A DNA stretch of 64,000 nt from Circinella umbellata (Eukaryota > Mucoromycota > Mucoromycetes > Mucorales > Lichtheimiaceae). The DNA lies in contig JAIWNF010000002.1 in NCBI GenBank assembly GCA_025093555.1, positions 496,001 to 560,000 on the forward strand. Direction: 5' to 3'. Of this stretch, positions 1-12,744 are shown piece by piece. The notes beneath the pieces are model-generated. The model had not been told where the DNA came from and ran no database searches. It saw nothing but the letters and a program-made list of their open reading frames with translations. A program made the position numbers and the translations under genes. Position 1 is the first letter of the stretch; each line of letters opens with the position of its first letter.

Positions 1-1717
<1,717 letters not shown>

Positions 1718-1867
1718 AAAAAAATACCTATAGAATTAATTTGTATAATGAACAAAAAAAATTGGATTGAATAATGTATTATAAAATAAAAAAGAGGATA
1801 TGTGTGTATAATTATATAATAAAAACAATAATAAATATGTAATATGTACAAAAAAAAAAGCGTGGAA
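1718..1867. other. Short convergent intergenic spacer
   Basis: An AT-rich spacer of about 150 bp separates two convergent stop codons. It carries AATAAA-like and TATAAAATAAAA stretches that could serve as polyadenylation signals for both genes. No gene is seen. Confidence 0.5.
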
Positions 1868-4800
1868 TTATGATTCTCTTAATGCATTATTGACTTTGGA
1901 TAAAGGACTTAATAAATGTTCTTCATAATCAAATTCTCGTCTGAATCCTCCTCTTAATTTTCGTTTTTTTCGTGGAGGTGCTGTTTCAATAGGTTTTTGA
2001 TTTTGAGGTGATGGTGATCGCTCCTTTTCTTCTTCTTTTTCTTCTTCTACTAGTTCATTTTCAATTTTGGTTTCTTGTTTTGCTTCGTCATCTACAGGAG
2101 CTCCATCAAGAACAATCATTGGCATTTCAAAGTCCACTTCATATTCAAGTACTGGGGATTGATCAACACCAGCGTTCTCGTCGCTATTCTTTTCTTGAAT
2201 ATCATCTGGTGGTGATATTGTAGTGTTCCTTCGTCGTCCCTGATAGCTTTCTTTTCCTTTACCCGTATTTGTATCAGAAGATGGCTCTTGGTTGTTGATT
2301 GATGAAGATACGTTTTCTTGCCTACTTCTCGTCATCATTCTTGTTTCTCTTTTCTCTTGTTTTAAAGGTACGGGTTCCTCTTCATCTGATTGCGGTTCTT
2401 GCTCTATTTTTCGCCGTTCATTTTTCCGTTTACGGGGTTTAGGAGGAGCTGATTCTGAAATAGACTTGGGTGGTTCTGTTACAACATCGCCTTCATCATT
2501 ATCAATAGAAGCTTCCATTGCATATACCTTTTTCGATATGGTTGCTCCTCTTCTTGGTAAAACACGTTTCTGTATAGAAGGTACTTGTTTCTCTTCTTGG
2601 GAATCTTCAATATAAGTCTCTGGCATTTTTTCATCGTTTTTTGTCTTTTATGATACATAAAATACGTTATGCGAAAGATTGTATTAGAATACATTTATAT
2701 ATAGATTAATATAACCCCCCGGGGTAATATATATATATATATATGTTCTTATAATATAGGCTATTTACCGCTGCTTTTTTTGCCTTTTCCCGCCATGAAT
2801 CAATGCGACTTTCTGCCATTTCGATTTGTTTTCGGTATTGATCGATTTCTTGTTGATATTTATCAGTAAGTAATCCATGTTCTCGGTCAGCCTTGAGTTG
2901 ATTTTGCTAAATAGATAATAACAATAAGCTTTTCCTTAATCCAGCTACTTTACTATTTTTGGGAGAGAATAATAATAATAAAAGAAAGTCAATGAATTAT
3001 AAAGTATTATTTACCTTCATTTGTTGATTTTCTTGTTTTAATTGAGCTAAATCTTCCCTAAGTGTATTACTTTCTATAGCCGATTTTTTGGCAGTATCTG
3101 TTGCATAATCCAAATATTCCTATGTAAAAAAAAAAGCCCATAGTATAATTATTACCATTTTTGTAATTACATCATTTATATATAAAGTATAGTACTATCA
3201 AAAAGAAAAAGTAACCCTTTTTTTTTGGTTTTGTTTCTTTCTTTACCTCAAGTTTCTGTATTTGTTGAAGATAATATTCATTACGTTCTTTATGTTGTTG
3301 GAGTATTTTTTGTTTTTCTTCACTATGTTCTTGTAATAAGTTCTTATTTTCTTCCTCTCGCTTTTCTTGTAACAATTTATACATTTCAACAGTTTCTCGT
3401 ATCCTTTCTTCATACATGTTTCTTTCTTGAGCATGATTCTTCAACATGGTATTTTCTGACTCTCGTTTTTCTTTCTGAACAGTCACCAAATCTTCTTTGA
3501 GTTCGTCATTTATTTTCTATTTGATAAAGAAGAATAATATAACATATTATGAGGTTAATATATGTAGATGAACAAAGTAATTCAACTCTACGATTATTTA
3601 TATCACATACATGACTTTGTTGTACAACAGATTTCAATTTTTCCATTTTATCTTGTAGTAATCTTTTATCATTTTTTAATCTCACTAAATAATATAAATA
3701 TATGTAAGCTATATGTAATAAACCAAATTGATAAAAATGTATATACACCTGGGCATACTTGTACTTACGTAGAGCTACTTTATATCGATTAATCGTAAAA
3801 TCTGTATCCACTTTATCTAGTTCACTACAAGCATCCAGATATTCCATTGTTGCTTGTTCAAAAATATACTTTTTACGTAACTGGTCCATCAAAAAAATAA
3901 ATAAATGAGCTGATTGTGCGTGTCCCCTTCTTTCCAATCTCATTTTAAACTTTTTACTCTTTTTTTTAATTCATATTACCTCTTCATATGCTTTGGATGA
4001 TTTTTCGAGAGTTTGAATTTGATTTTTCATTTCTTCAATTAACGAATCACGGTCATGTAATTGGTGACTATTCTGTTCAAGTTTTTCCTTAAGGATACAA
4101 TTATTTTGCTATAAAAGTGAAAATTGATATCTCACATGATTAAGTACAAATCAATAACTACATCCATCTATCCTATCGATATTACCAGATATTCATGGCG
4201 TAACTGTTCTTTTTCAATTAATAAGCGTTTATTTTCTTCTTGAGCGTATTGTAAATGACGTAATTGTTCTTTATAGTTATGGAGACGAGGATCTAATTCG
4301 TTACGTTGTACAGTGGATCGAAGATTATGTAATTTTTGTCCGAATTCAAGTGCACGTAATGTATCACCCATCAATTTATTTGGATGTTGCTAAATAAGAA
4401 TATGTATTTAATAATTTTTCTTTCACTTGTATATCAGAATCATCTTATCCCTTTCCCACACTCATTGTATCTTGAAGAAATAAGCTTACATCGAATTCCA
4501 TAACGATTGTGGTTTTACGCAAACCACAAAAATAACATCCAAGGAGTTTTGTTAATACAAATGATTCAACAGATATCACTCCTTCGAACCCATTTTCTGT
4601 AATTTGATCCACTGCATTTTCTATATGTTTTTTTATAGAATCCCCACCCCCCAAAAAAAAAATTAGCTTCAATTTAGAATGATTTGAAAAAATTAAAAAC
4701 ATACTTAGTTTATCAAAAGAATAGAAAAGATTATTTGAACCACGATGTGGTTTTGACCAAGGATGTAACAAATCAACGATCGTCACTGATCCCATGAACG

Positions 4801-5986
4801 TGGCATTGTCAGATAACCGGATAGTAAGAATGGATGAAAAACTAGATCCAAATTTGACTTTTCCTTTTTCCCAGATAGCTTTTGCACTTTCGATTCTTTT
4901 CATACAAATATCTAATCCAAGTTCTAATACTTGTGAATCTATTATTTTATATGTGTTAATTATCCTCTCTTTTCTTTTTCAAACATTTCCCAACTTACTT
5001 TTAAACTGTCTTTGAGTACGTAGATCATAACAAGAATCATCGGTAATACCAAGATGCCTATTAGGTTGAATATTTCTTAATATGATTTCATTCTATTTTA
5101 AAAGTAATAAAGATAAACTTACGCAAATTCCATCTTAATATGATCTTGAGAACGTGATGCTTTTAATGAATTGATAACATCCAATCGACTATCAAGATAT
5201 TCAAGTAACTGGTGTCTTAACTTTTGTCTACATAATATACATATATATAAGCTTATGAATGTAATGATAAATAATAATAATAATAATGAAGAGTAAATGT
5301 ATATACCTTTCCTTATAATTATCCTTGCCACTAGAAAATAGTCAATAGATGTGAAAAATGGAAGAAGGCTTTAAATAAATATAGTATCATCAATTTTTTT
5401 TTTCGCCCTACGTATGAATAACTATATTCCATTACCTTGTACTCATGAATATTATTCCTGTATCATAGCCTTATTATATATAATTATATTTATAATTATA
5501 TGATTAAGTAACTTGTCACATATTGTTCCTGAACAAAATGAGCTTCTACTTCTTTTTTACTTACCATCAAGAGCCAAGTTGACGGATTGTTTAATCTCAG
5601 TATCGACATTGAAATCAGTTATACATTTGGAAAAACTGAATTGATTTCTATAATAGTGAATAAAACATTTGCAAGTCAATTAAGAGTCGCAAAATAATTT
5701 GAGAGTTTGTTACTTATACTTTACTGGTTATTATTGGAAGAAACATCTATAAAGAGAAATAGTTATATATATATTTTATGAGAGGGATCGTGTTCTAACA
5801 AAGCTATTCATAATCTTTTTTTTTTTCGTTTTTGTTTTTTTTTCGTTTTTACTCACCGTCAACATTTTCAACTATAATAACTGACTCTTCATTTCCACGA
5901 TTGATTACAAGACGTGGTTCAGCTAAACTATTTAATTGTTCTGAACGTTGAACACGCGCTATTACTTGAATGTGTGAAATATCCAT
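1868..5986 (-). CDS. Kinesin-like protein with degenerate motor domain and long coiled coil
   Basis: I read 17 exons: 5857-5986, 5725-5746, 5565-5647, 5436-5457, 5307-5330, 5123-5227, 4999-5075, 4705-4938, 4490-4620, 4186-4389, 3980-4108, 3769-3880, 3611-3684, 3247-3516, 3015-3119, 2769-2906 and 1868-2644. They give 878 residues in one continuous frame. Residues 1-300 follow the kinesin motor order: QVIARVQ start, FSFSKC, a P-loop remnant MSTSGKD (83-89), KVKFGSSFSSI (181-191) where kinesins have NxxSSRSH, SVTIVDLLHPW (205-215) where they have LVDLAGSE, and DTLRALEFGQK (285-295) as the motor end and neck. Residues ~300-620 are heptad-rich coiled coil, and 621-878 is a charged tail with basic patches (PRKRKNERRK, PPRKKRKLRGG). 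The Walker A Thr/Ser, switch I Arg/His and switch II Gly are all replaced, so ATPase activity is unlikely. This would be a pseudo-motor analogous to Vik1/Cik1 or Smy1, by inference. The exon 7 acceptor is uncertain (5075 or 5057). Confidence 0.8.
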
Positions 5987-6756
5987 GCAGTTAGAAAGGG
6001 ACCAAAAAAAAAATTAAGTTGAATTTTTTTTTTGTGTGTGTGAGCGCATGAAAATGTTTTGGTCAGGCCCCGACAATCACGAACAAGGCTAACTGATTAT
6101 TATGTGCTGACCGTTTAATGAGGGTAAAAGATGTTCATCTTATAAATTAAACATAATTAACTTTTATTATCGGCGCGTAGTAAATCATGTTTTCTTTACA
6201 CTGATACACTCTCGATGCAAAGGAGATCACACTGGTTGATAATTCATTATAGTAAGTCAATTAATGATCAACAAAAAACTTTGAATAGAAGCTCTTGACC
6301 ATATGATATAAATACTGGGTTACTATAAATATAAAGTTAATTCGGTGCATTTTTCTGTACACACAAACCCAGGATAATGGTGATGACCTTTTACGCCATA
6401 TTATGTATATCTTTGTCTACTGAATTCTTTGCATAAATTGCTTTTACATATTGCTACTTAATATGATCTTGGTAACTCGCTGATTTGTTTATTTTCTAAG
6501 ATTTCTTATCAGACGAGTCGTTACAGTGTGTGTGTGTGTTTTGCGAACACAGTAATGATAATCTTTGATGATCCATGACAGTACAATAAATACTTAATGT
6601 AACGTAGGATACGGTATATATTTTATTAGTTTCATATTTGAGGAAAGGATTTGTTCTCGTGAAGTACGTAAATAGCATAAACTAGAAAGTTTATTTTTTG
6701 AACACTTTAGAACATTTGTCATTAATTCACCTTCGCCCTCCCCCATTTTAAAGTTA

Positions 6757-6768
6757 TATAAAAAGGGG
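6757..6768 (+). promoter_or_regulatory. TATA-box-like element without an assigned gene
   Basis: The sequence TTATATAAAAAGG is a good TATA element and is followed by a pyrimidine-rich tract. The nearest ATG downstream (6842) opens a frame of only six codons. The Rieske start is 1.2 kb away. It may be the core promoter of an unseen exon or a non-coding transcript. Confidence 0.25.
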
Positions 6769-7451
6769 AATACTCTGTCTTAATAGGATAAGATTATTCT
6801 CTCTTTTTTTTTTATATATATATTCCTTTGCATCCATAAAAATGCTTCCAGTCTCTCGTTAACAAAAATCTTTCTTTTTTTACATCATCACACGAAAATA
6901 ACACTCAATTTCGGCCAGCAGAACAAATACTTTTTTTTTCTCTCTCTCTATCTCTCTATCTACTACTATTATGACAATGCAATTGACTTGAGCATTATTT
7001 CTACAAATACTTTTATTATATACATCCAAAGTGCTTTTTTACTTATATAATGAAGAAAATCCCTTTTTTTTTTCCTTTCACTTGTGTGGTGACCTTTTTT
7101 TTTTTTTTTTTTCGTACGCAAAAAGTTTCTTTTCTACCTCACAATCATATAAAGAAAAATCTTCGACCCTATAATAATGAAAATCACTTTCTATCAAATT
7201 GGTTCTTATTTAGTCTCTTCTTTTTAATATTTCTCTTCTTTCTTATACTATTGCTTTTCCTTCTTTTATATAATAAATACTATGTCTATACCTTTGTCAA
7301 TCCTTAACTTTCACTGTTCATACGAATTGTATGGTATGACTGTATCAGTACTGTATACAATATCTTATATAAGTGCATTTTTTATTATTGCTCGTGGTTA
7401 AAAATGTATTGCTATATATAAGGTGATCAAAGCCGACGGACTTGGATTTTA

Positions 7452-7500
7452 ATACTAAGTTACGTATTTTCAAATTATGTTTAAAATCGTAACTTAGTAT
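7452..7500. repeat. 13-bp perfect inverted repeat with 23-nt loop
   Basis: ATACTAAGTTACG at 7452-7464 is repeated in exact reverse complement at 7488-7500. The spacing would allow a stem-loop or a dimeric protein-binding site. It lies about 460 bp upstream of the Rieske gene start. Confidence 0.7.
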
Positions 7501-7961
7501 AAGTCAATATAACATATTGCCTGTCTTTTCTTTATGGTACTTCCATTAACCGAAAGTATTATTTAGATGAATAGATGAATAGGTTTTGAGTAAAGATAAT
7601 TATTATTCATGCTCTAGTAAATAAGAATAATATCAGCTATATGCATATATAATCTTATTATTCTTAAGTTTATATCATATTATCAAGAATTATTAAAATA
7701 CATTTTGTCTTTTTTTATGATCCACAATATAGTAAGATTTGAAATAGGATAGTAAGGCACGGAGTCAAATTAAAAGCAGTCATGGGGGATGGCACGACCG
7801 CAGGATGGCACGACTTTCGGTTGCTGTCCAGTGGAAGTACTGTAATAGGGATCAATCTCCTCATATAAACCAAAACGGAAAGGAAAAAAAAAGACAGAGT
7901 GAGATCCTTTCATTTTATTTACACATGAATATATATAAATATATATCGTACATTGATAAAC

Positions 7962-8612
7962 ATGTTTGTACCAACAATCAAAATTAAACGAGTCAATGAA
8001 ACTCAAGAAGCTATTACCCATTCTATTGCACAATTACAAATCAATAATGATTCCAAATCAAAAACACCATCAGATGCTCATTCGTCACATATGACCAGTG
8101 AAAAAAGCAACAAAACCCCTTCTTCGGCCTCTACTACAGCCACTAAAATAACAACAGTTCAGAACGAACCGTCTGTAACAAAGAAAGAAATACAACCAAA
8201 AGAAGAACCAGTATCGAAAGAAACTCCCCAAGAAGATACTAAATTAACCAATACAACAACCGAGCCGTCCACCACGACAGTTTCCGTGGATGAATATAAG
8301 GACAAAGAACCAACGATTGAAGTGGATCCATCAGACAAAGAGAGTATTATAGTGACTTTGACCAATGGCAAAAAATTCACAGCAGACCGATACTGTCCAC
8401 ATGCGGGTGCTGATTTAACTTATCTTGGTGAAGTCGCAGAAGATGAATATCCACCTGAAATTGGACCTATTCTTATGTGTACTCTTCATTATTGGGAATT
8501 TTTACTAGAAAAAGAAGGACGTTCAGCTAATGGTTGGGCTACACTCAATGCTTGCCCTGTTCCTGAAGACCAATGTCCTGTGGGTGAAAATAATAAAAAA
8601 CTCGATTGGTAA
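7962..8612 (+). CDS. Soluble Rieske [2Fe-2S] domain protein
   Basis: A single-exon frame of 216 residues. The ATG at 7962 is the first in the frame, nine bases inside the open stretch. The C-terminal half has the Rieske cluster ligands C145-P-H147 and C173-T-L-H176, within CPHAGADL and CTLHYWEF, so the two ligand pairs are complete. Residues ~27-125 are a low-complexity S/T/K/E/P-rich linker. There is no membrane segment, so this is not the cytochrome bc1 Rieske subunit. After the second ligand pair comes NGWATLNACPV, resembling the glycine/proline turn of Rieske ferredoxins and CMAH-type Rieske domains. No oxygenase catalytic domain follows, so a ferredoxin-like electron carrier is the likeliest role. 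The partner is unknown. The gene converges on the GNAT gene. Confidence 0.85.
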   Translation: MFVPTIKIKRVNETQEAITHSIAQLQINNDSKSKTPSDAHSSHMTSEKSNKTPSSASTTATKITTVQNEPSVTKKEIQPKEEPVSKETPQEDTKLTNTTTEPSTTTVSVDEYKDKEPTIEVDPSDKESIIVTLTNGKKFTADRYCPHAGADLTYLGEVAEDEYPPEIGPILMCTLHYWEFLLEKEGRSANGWATLNACPVPEDQCPVGENNKKLDW

Positions 8613-8948
8613 AAAAAAAAAGATGACAAATTGGAACAAGATGTTTCTTTTTCTTTTTTTTTTTTTTTTACTTGTATAATATATATATAGAATAATATGT
8701 GTGATAGAACGATAATAATAATATTTACAATGAACAAATGTGTCAGGAACATAAAAGGATAGATGGATATGTGATGTTTTTTTGAGCGGGTGTGTGATAA
8801 ATAATTGTAGTAGTAGTAATAATAGTAATATAAGGTAAAAAGTATGCTGTAGTAGTGGTACAATGAATAAGGGAAATAACAAAAATAATGTGGATGGAAA
8901 TACAAAGAAGAAAAAAAAAACTTTTTTTTTATAGTTTTAAACTATAAT
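8613..8948. other. Convergent intergenic spacer
   Basis: A spacer of 336 bp between two convergent stop codons, rich in poly-A/T and with (ATA)n and TATATATA tracts. It should contain the 3' UTRs and poly(A) signals of both genes. Long open frames on the minus strand here are Y/L/F-rich low-complexity artefacts. Confidence 0.5.
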
Positions 8949-9814
8949 TTAATAGTCTGAAATTCTTCGCCCAGAACGAAGATTCAGTGGTCGTGGTGTA
9001 CTATTCATGGTAACGACTGGTTCACGGATCATGAAAATAGAACCATCTTTTAAATGAGCAGCTGTTGCAAATCCAAACTTTTCGAAAAATTTGATCGCAC
9101 CTTCATCATTGACTTGGACACATATAGGTTGTTGAGCACCATCGGCTTTATCCGTAAGATGTTGTAACAAAGCTGATCCAAATCCTTTACGTTGTTCACT
9201 AGGTAAAACACCAATATATCCAATAGTAATATAGTGAGGATGATATTCCTTCATAATTTTACGTCGAATCTTAACCCCTGATGGTTCTTGATTATGAATA
9301 GTTGCTTTAAGTGCTGCAGGCCAACCAATAAAACTGGCTAATTTGGCTATACTGAACACTTGATTCCAATGGAAACTTTGGGGTTGGTTTGTCCATACAA
9401 GAACACCCGTACAACCTTCGACTTGAATAGCAAAATCCCGGCTTTGTAAACTGGCATTGTTAATCATCGTCTTGAAAAGGGTATAGAGAAATTCATTGTG
9501 TCTTTGACGATCTTCGAGTCCACAGTTAAACATACTGTTTCCTGCTAACGCGTCAGCTAATGTATGTGCAGCTTCTTTAATGGCACCTAAATAAAAAAAA
9601 TGATTATAGGAACAAAACAAACATAAGTCTCAGAATCATTATATATGTATATATATATATATAATCCATTGTTTCAAAAGAAGCATATTAAGTTACCTTT
9701 AATTACTGGCCGGACATTTATCAAATTCTGTTCGATATTGATGGTAAGCTTACGACTAATACGATGTTCATCCATAGTTGGATACGGTGTAGTAGCTGAA
9801 AGTGATAATGACAT
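8949..9814 (-). CDS. GNAT-family N-acetyltransferase
   Basis: Two exons, 9697-9814 and 8949-9586, give 250 residues. The acceptor joins ...NVRPVIK to GAIKEAAHTLADAL. The acetyl-CoA binding motif A reads YIGVLPSEQRKGFGSALL, with the R/QxxGxG/A element at residues 170-176, and motif B reads QVNDEGAIKFFEKFGFA. Together these are diagnostic of GNAT enzymes that move an acetyl group from acetyl-CoA to an amine. The N-terminal 150 residues (AHTLADALAGNSMF, GVLVWTNQP, SFIGWPAA) match the layout of fungal single-domain GNATs of unknown substrate. There is no signal peptide or membrane segment, so it is probably cytosolic or nuclear. An alternative start at residue 14 (9775) is possible. Confidence 0.85.
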
Positions 9815-12744
9815 TCAAAAAAAATGTTGTATTGGGGGGGTATAACGTTATGATTTAATGAAATGAAAAGAAAAAAAAAAAAAAAGTGCGCTTATATATG
9901 TACCGAGGTTTTTTTTTTCAAACTCGACCAAGAAAAGGACGATGAAACATTACTAAATAAAGTAAATCTGGGTTTTAGCTTAACCCTTAGGTCGACAAAT
10001 AGCATCATTCGAGACGTATCACGAACTAAAAAAAAAAAAAAATGCCGCATAATAGTTTTAGTTTTGGAGACGAATTTGTTGTTTCGGATTCCTCAGATCG
10101 TCGATAGAATTATTTTTAGCCACTTGATAACCAATGGAACGCACGTCCTTTTCCGACCCCAATCGAATATTCGATTTGAACAGTACAGTAATATTGTACT
10201 ATGCTTTTTTTTTTCTGAATTATTCTATTGATCAAGATAAAGAAGCCATTCTTTTTTTTTAATATAAAATAGATAAAATGAAAGACTGGTTATATAAAGT
10301 TTTTTTTATCAATGTTTGGTTGTAGGTTGAACACATGTGTCGTACAAGATCTTTTGGTTAACAATAAATAGGAATTGTAAACCAAAAAAAAATATCTTTC
10401 ATTCTTTATTGTTTAGTTGTATAGAAAAATAATGGGTTCTAGAATCTTAATAGACTTTTTATTTAATAAATGCAGCCTGAACCGTTTCAGTTGTAATTAT
10501 GGGAAAAGCCCTGAAATAAATAAATGCACGGACAACATGAGAATTCCGAAAATCCACATCGGCATTTTCTTCTGGCTTCCCTCGGAACCGTTATCATAGA
10601 TTTTCTAGTTTGAAACAGCGAACAATAATTTCTGTACAGTAAAGGGGAACGAGTCCAAATATTATGGATAATCCATCAATAATAAAAAGTATCATACTAT
10701 TTACAAAAGAAAAAGAAAAAAATTTTCAAACGATGATTGAAAGATTTTTAAGTTTAATACACTTGACTATTTGAGGTGATTTCTGTAACCTGAACAGTTG
10801 CACTCGTTCTTTCATGCATTCATTGGATTGGTGACGATCTGTGTTGTGTCACCTTTCATGGAATGACGGGAACTGTAAATCTATTATTAAAATCTCTTAT
10901 CAAACACAGCGCGTCCTTAAAAATATCAGACATTTTTTGTTCGGCATTGATCAATAAAAAAAAAAAATGAAAAAAAAAAAAACCTTGTGGTTGTAAGCAG
11001 GGAAAAGGGTGAATAAGAGAAAGTTGAAAGTAAAGATCTTTCATTTAGGGATAAGGTACTATATTAGAGAGAAACCATTTAATAGGAGATCGCTGCCAAA
11101 TAAATCATTATTTGTTTTTGCATTAAAAAAAATATTCCGAATAACATTGGTTGTAACTACTCAACAATAAACTTTCGATTTATATGACATAGGTACCTCT
11201 CCACATCTAAAAAAAAAGGACCGTTTTTCCTTTGTTGCCAATCAATTTAGTATGAATCTTAAAGTTCACCTGTACCCCCTTCACCAAAAAAAACTAAGAA
11301 TTAGAAGGTACACGAAAATTAGTGTCGTGTTTTAATCTTTTCAATAAAAGTTCTTTTTATTGACATATACTAGTATATTCCACATTTATTTGAAATCACA
11401 AAAAAACCTGTTCATATCTTCATTTTATACTAACAAACATTGAAATTTTAGTCTTTAAAACATTGCTAGCTATTATGGGCGAAGTATTGAATGGCAGCTT
11501 GGTGTGAACGTTATAAGAAACAGCATATGAATATAGAAGCTAAATCATTATAAGAAAAAATATCAATCACGTATTTTGACTTTTTTTGTTCCAGCAAACC
11601 AAAATTCAATTCTATAATGTGGAATACGATCATGAACTCAATATTGAGTAGAGTAAGTTTTTCCGTCGATTACTTGGAAACACATTATCATTTACAAGTT
11701 TTATAAAGAGTAAAAAACAACAGGAATATTTTTAGCTACAAGCAATACTATTCTATATTATGCTACAATTTTTTTTAATGTTCAGAAAGGGTGTTAAAAT
11801 CAGATCAACTAATACTGAACATATCTATCACATAAGTTAAATACTTTTGTGTAGAATGTTATTTAGTAAAGTAGCATTTCATAATAGACGATGTTTTACT
11901 ACTTGATAATTATATAGCAAAGCATGTTATTTGACCTTATTTCTTGTAATACCATCTAAAACTTACATCAGATATAATAATATATTATGCCAATTAATTT
12001 TATTTTTTACTAGTTTAATATCCTAATTTTAAGTATTTAATACATAATTCTTCATAATTTTGTAACCTAGTCATCCTAATATTGAGCTATAATAATCAAA
12101 ACTGATGGTATACACTAGTAAACATGGCTTCAAATACGTTGTTTAAGTATATTATCTAATCCCGCAGATTTTCTTTATGATACTCTATAAACAGTTATAG
12201 TGATCAGAGAATCACAAATTATTTCTAATGGTGGATTTACACACACGACAAAGATATGATATTCAAGCAATTTTATTTCTTTGGTTAGAATTTAGAACAT
12301 GATGATGTCAAATAAGTACTGTTAGACATTTTACTCAACTTTCCAACAGTCTTGATTTAGACAGATTTTTTAAATATGATAAAGTCTTTTTAACTCTACT
12401 ATCATAATCAAATAACTACTTGAATAAAAGAAAAGTGTAACGTTTTAATTTGTAATTATATTAATAGCTGTAAAGAAAGAGAATTGTTAGTCTAAAAGGA
12501 TGAAGTAGTTCGATGACAGTACGAAGAAGCAAGAATACAGTTCCCTGCCTAGCAAGTTATTTTGTCGTCACACAAGGAAAAGGGGAAAAAAAAAAGCCGC
12601 CGCTTTCTTGTTTCTTTGGACACAATTCCCCCCATTTAAACACCAACTTCCATGTCAAATCAATCACAAATCTTTGATTGAAATAAGATCAACGCCATTG
12701 GCAGGTTAAAAAAAAAATTCCACGGGTTTCTTATTTTGGTGAGA
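9815..12744. other. Long intergenic region, no gene recognised
   Basis: About 2.9 kb of AT-rich DNA between the divergent GNAT and F-box genes. It contains many A- and T-homopolymers. Frames at 9863-10231 and 10417-10599 are low-complexity or short, and I do not support them. Nothing else is seen. Confidence 0.6.

Larger units (their letters stand above)
5987..7961. other. Intergenic region, probable divergent promoters
   Basis: This 2-kb region separates the starts of the kinesin-like gene (-) and the Rieske gene (+). It holds poly-T tracts, a GT microsatellite near 6527, a TATA-like element at 6757-6768, a pyrimidine-rich stretch at 6780-7300 and an inverted repeat at 7452-7500. The one open frame of note (7050-7307) encodes only F/L-rich residues from T-rich DNA, and I do not call it. 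Confidence 0.6.

Noticed and set aside
7050..7307. 85-codon hydrophobic frame
   Set aside because: It is almost wholly F, L and Y from T-rich DNA, which is a composition artefact.
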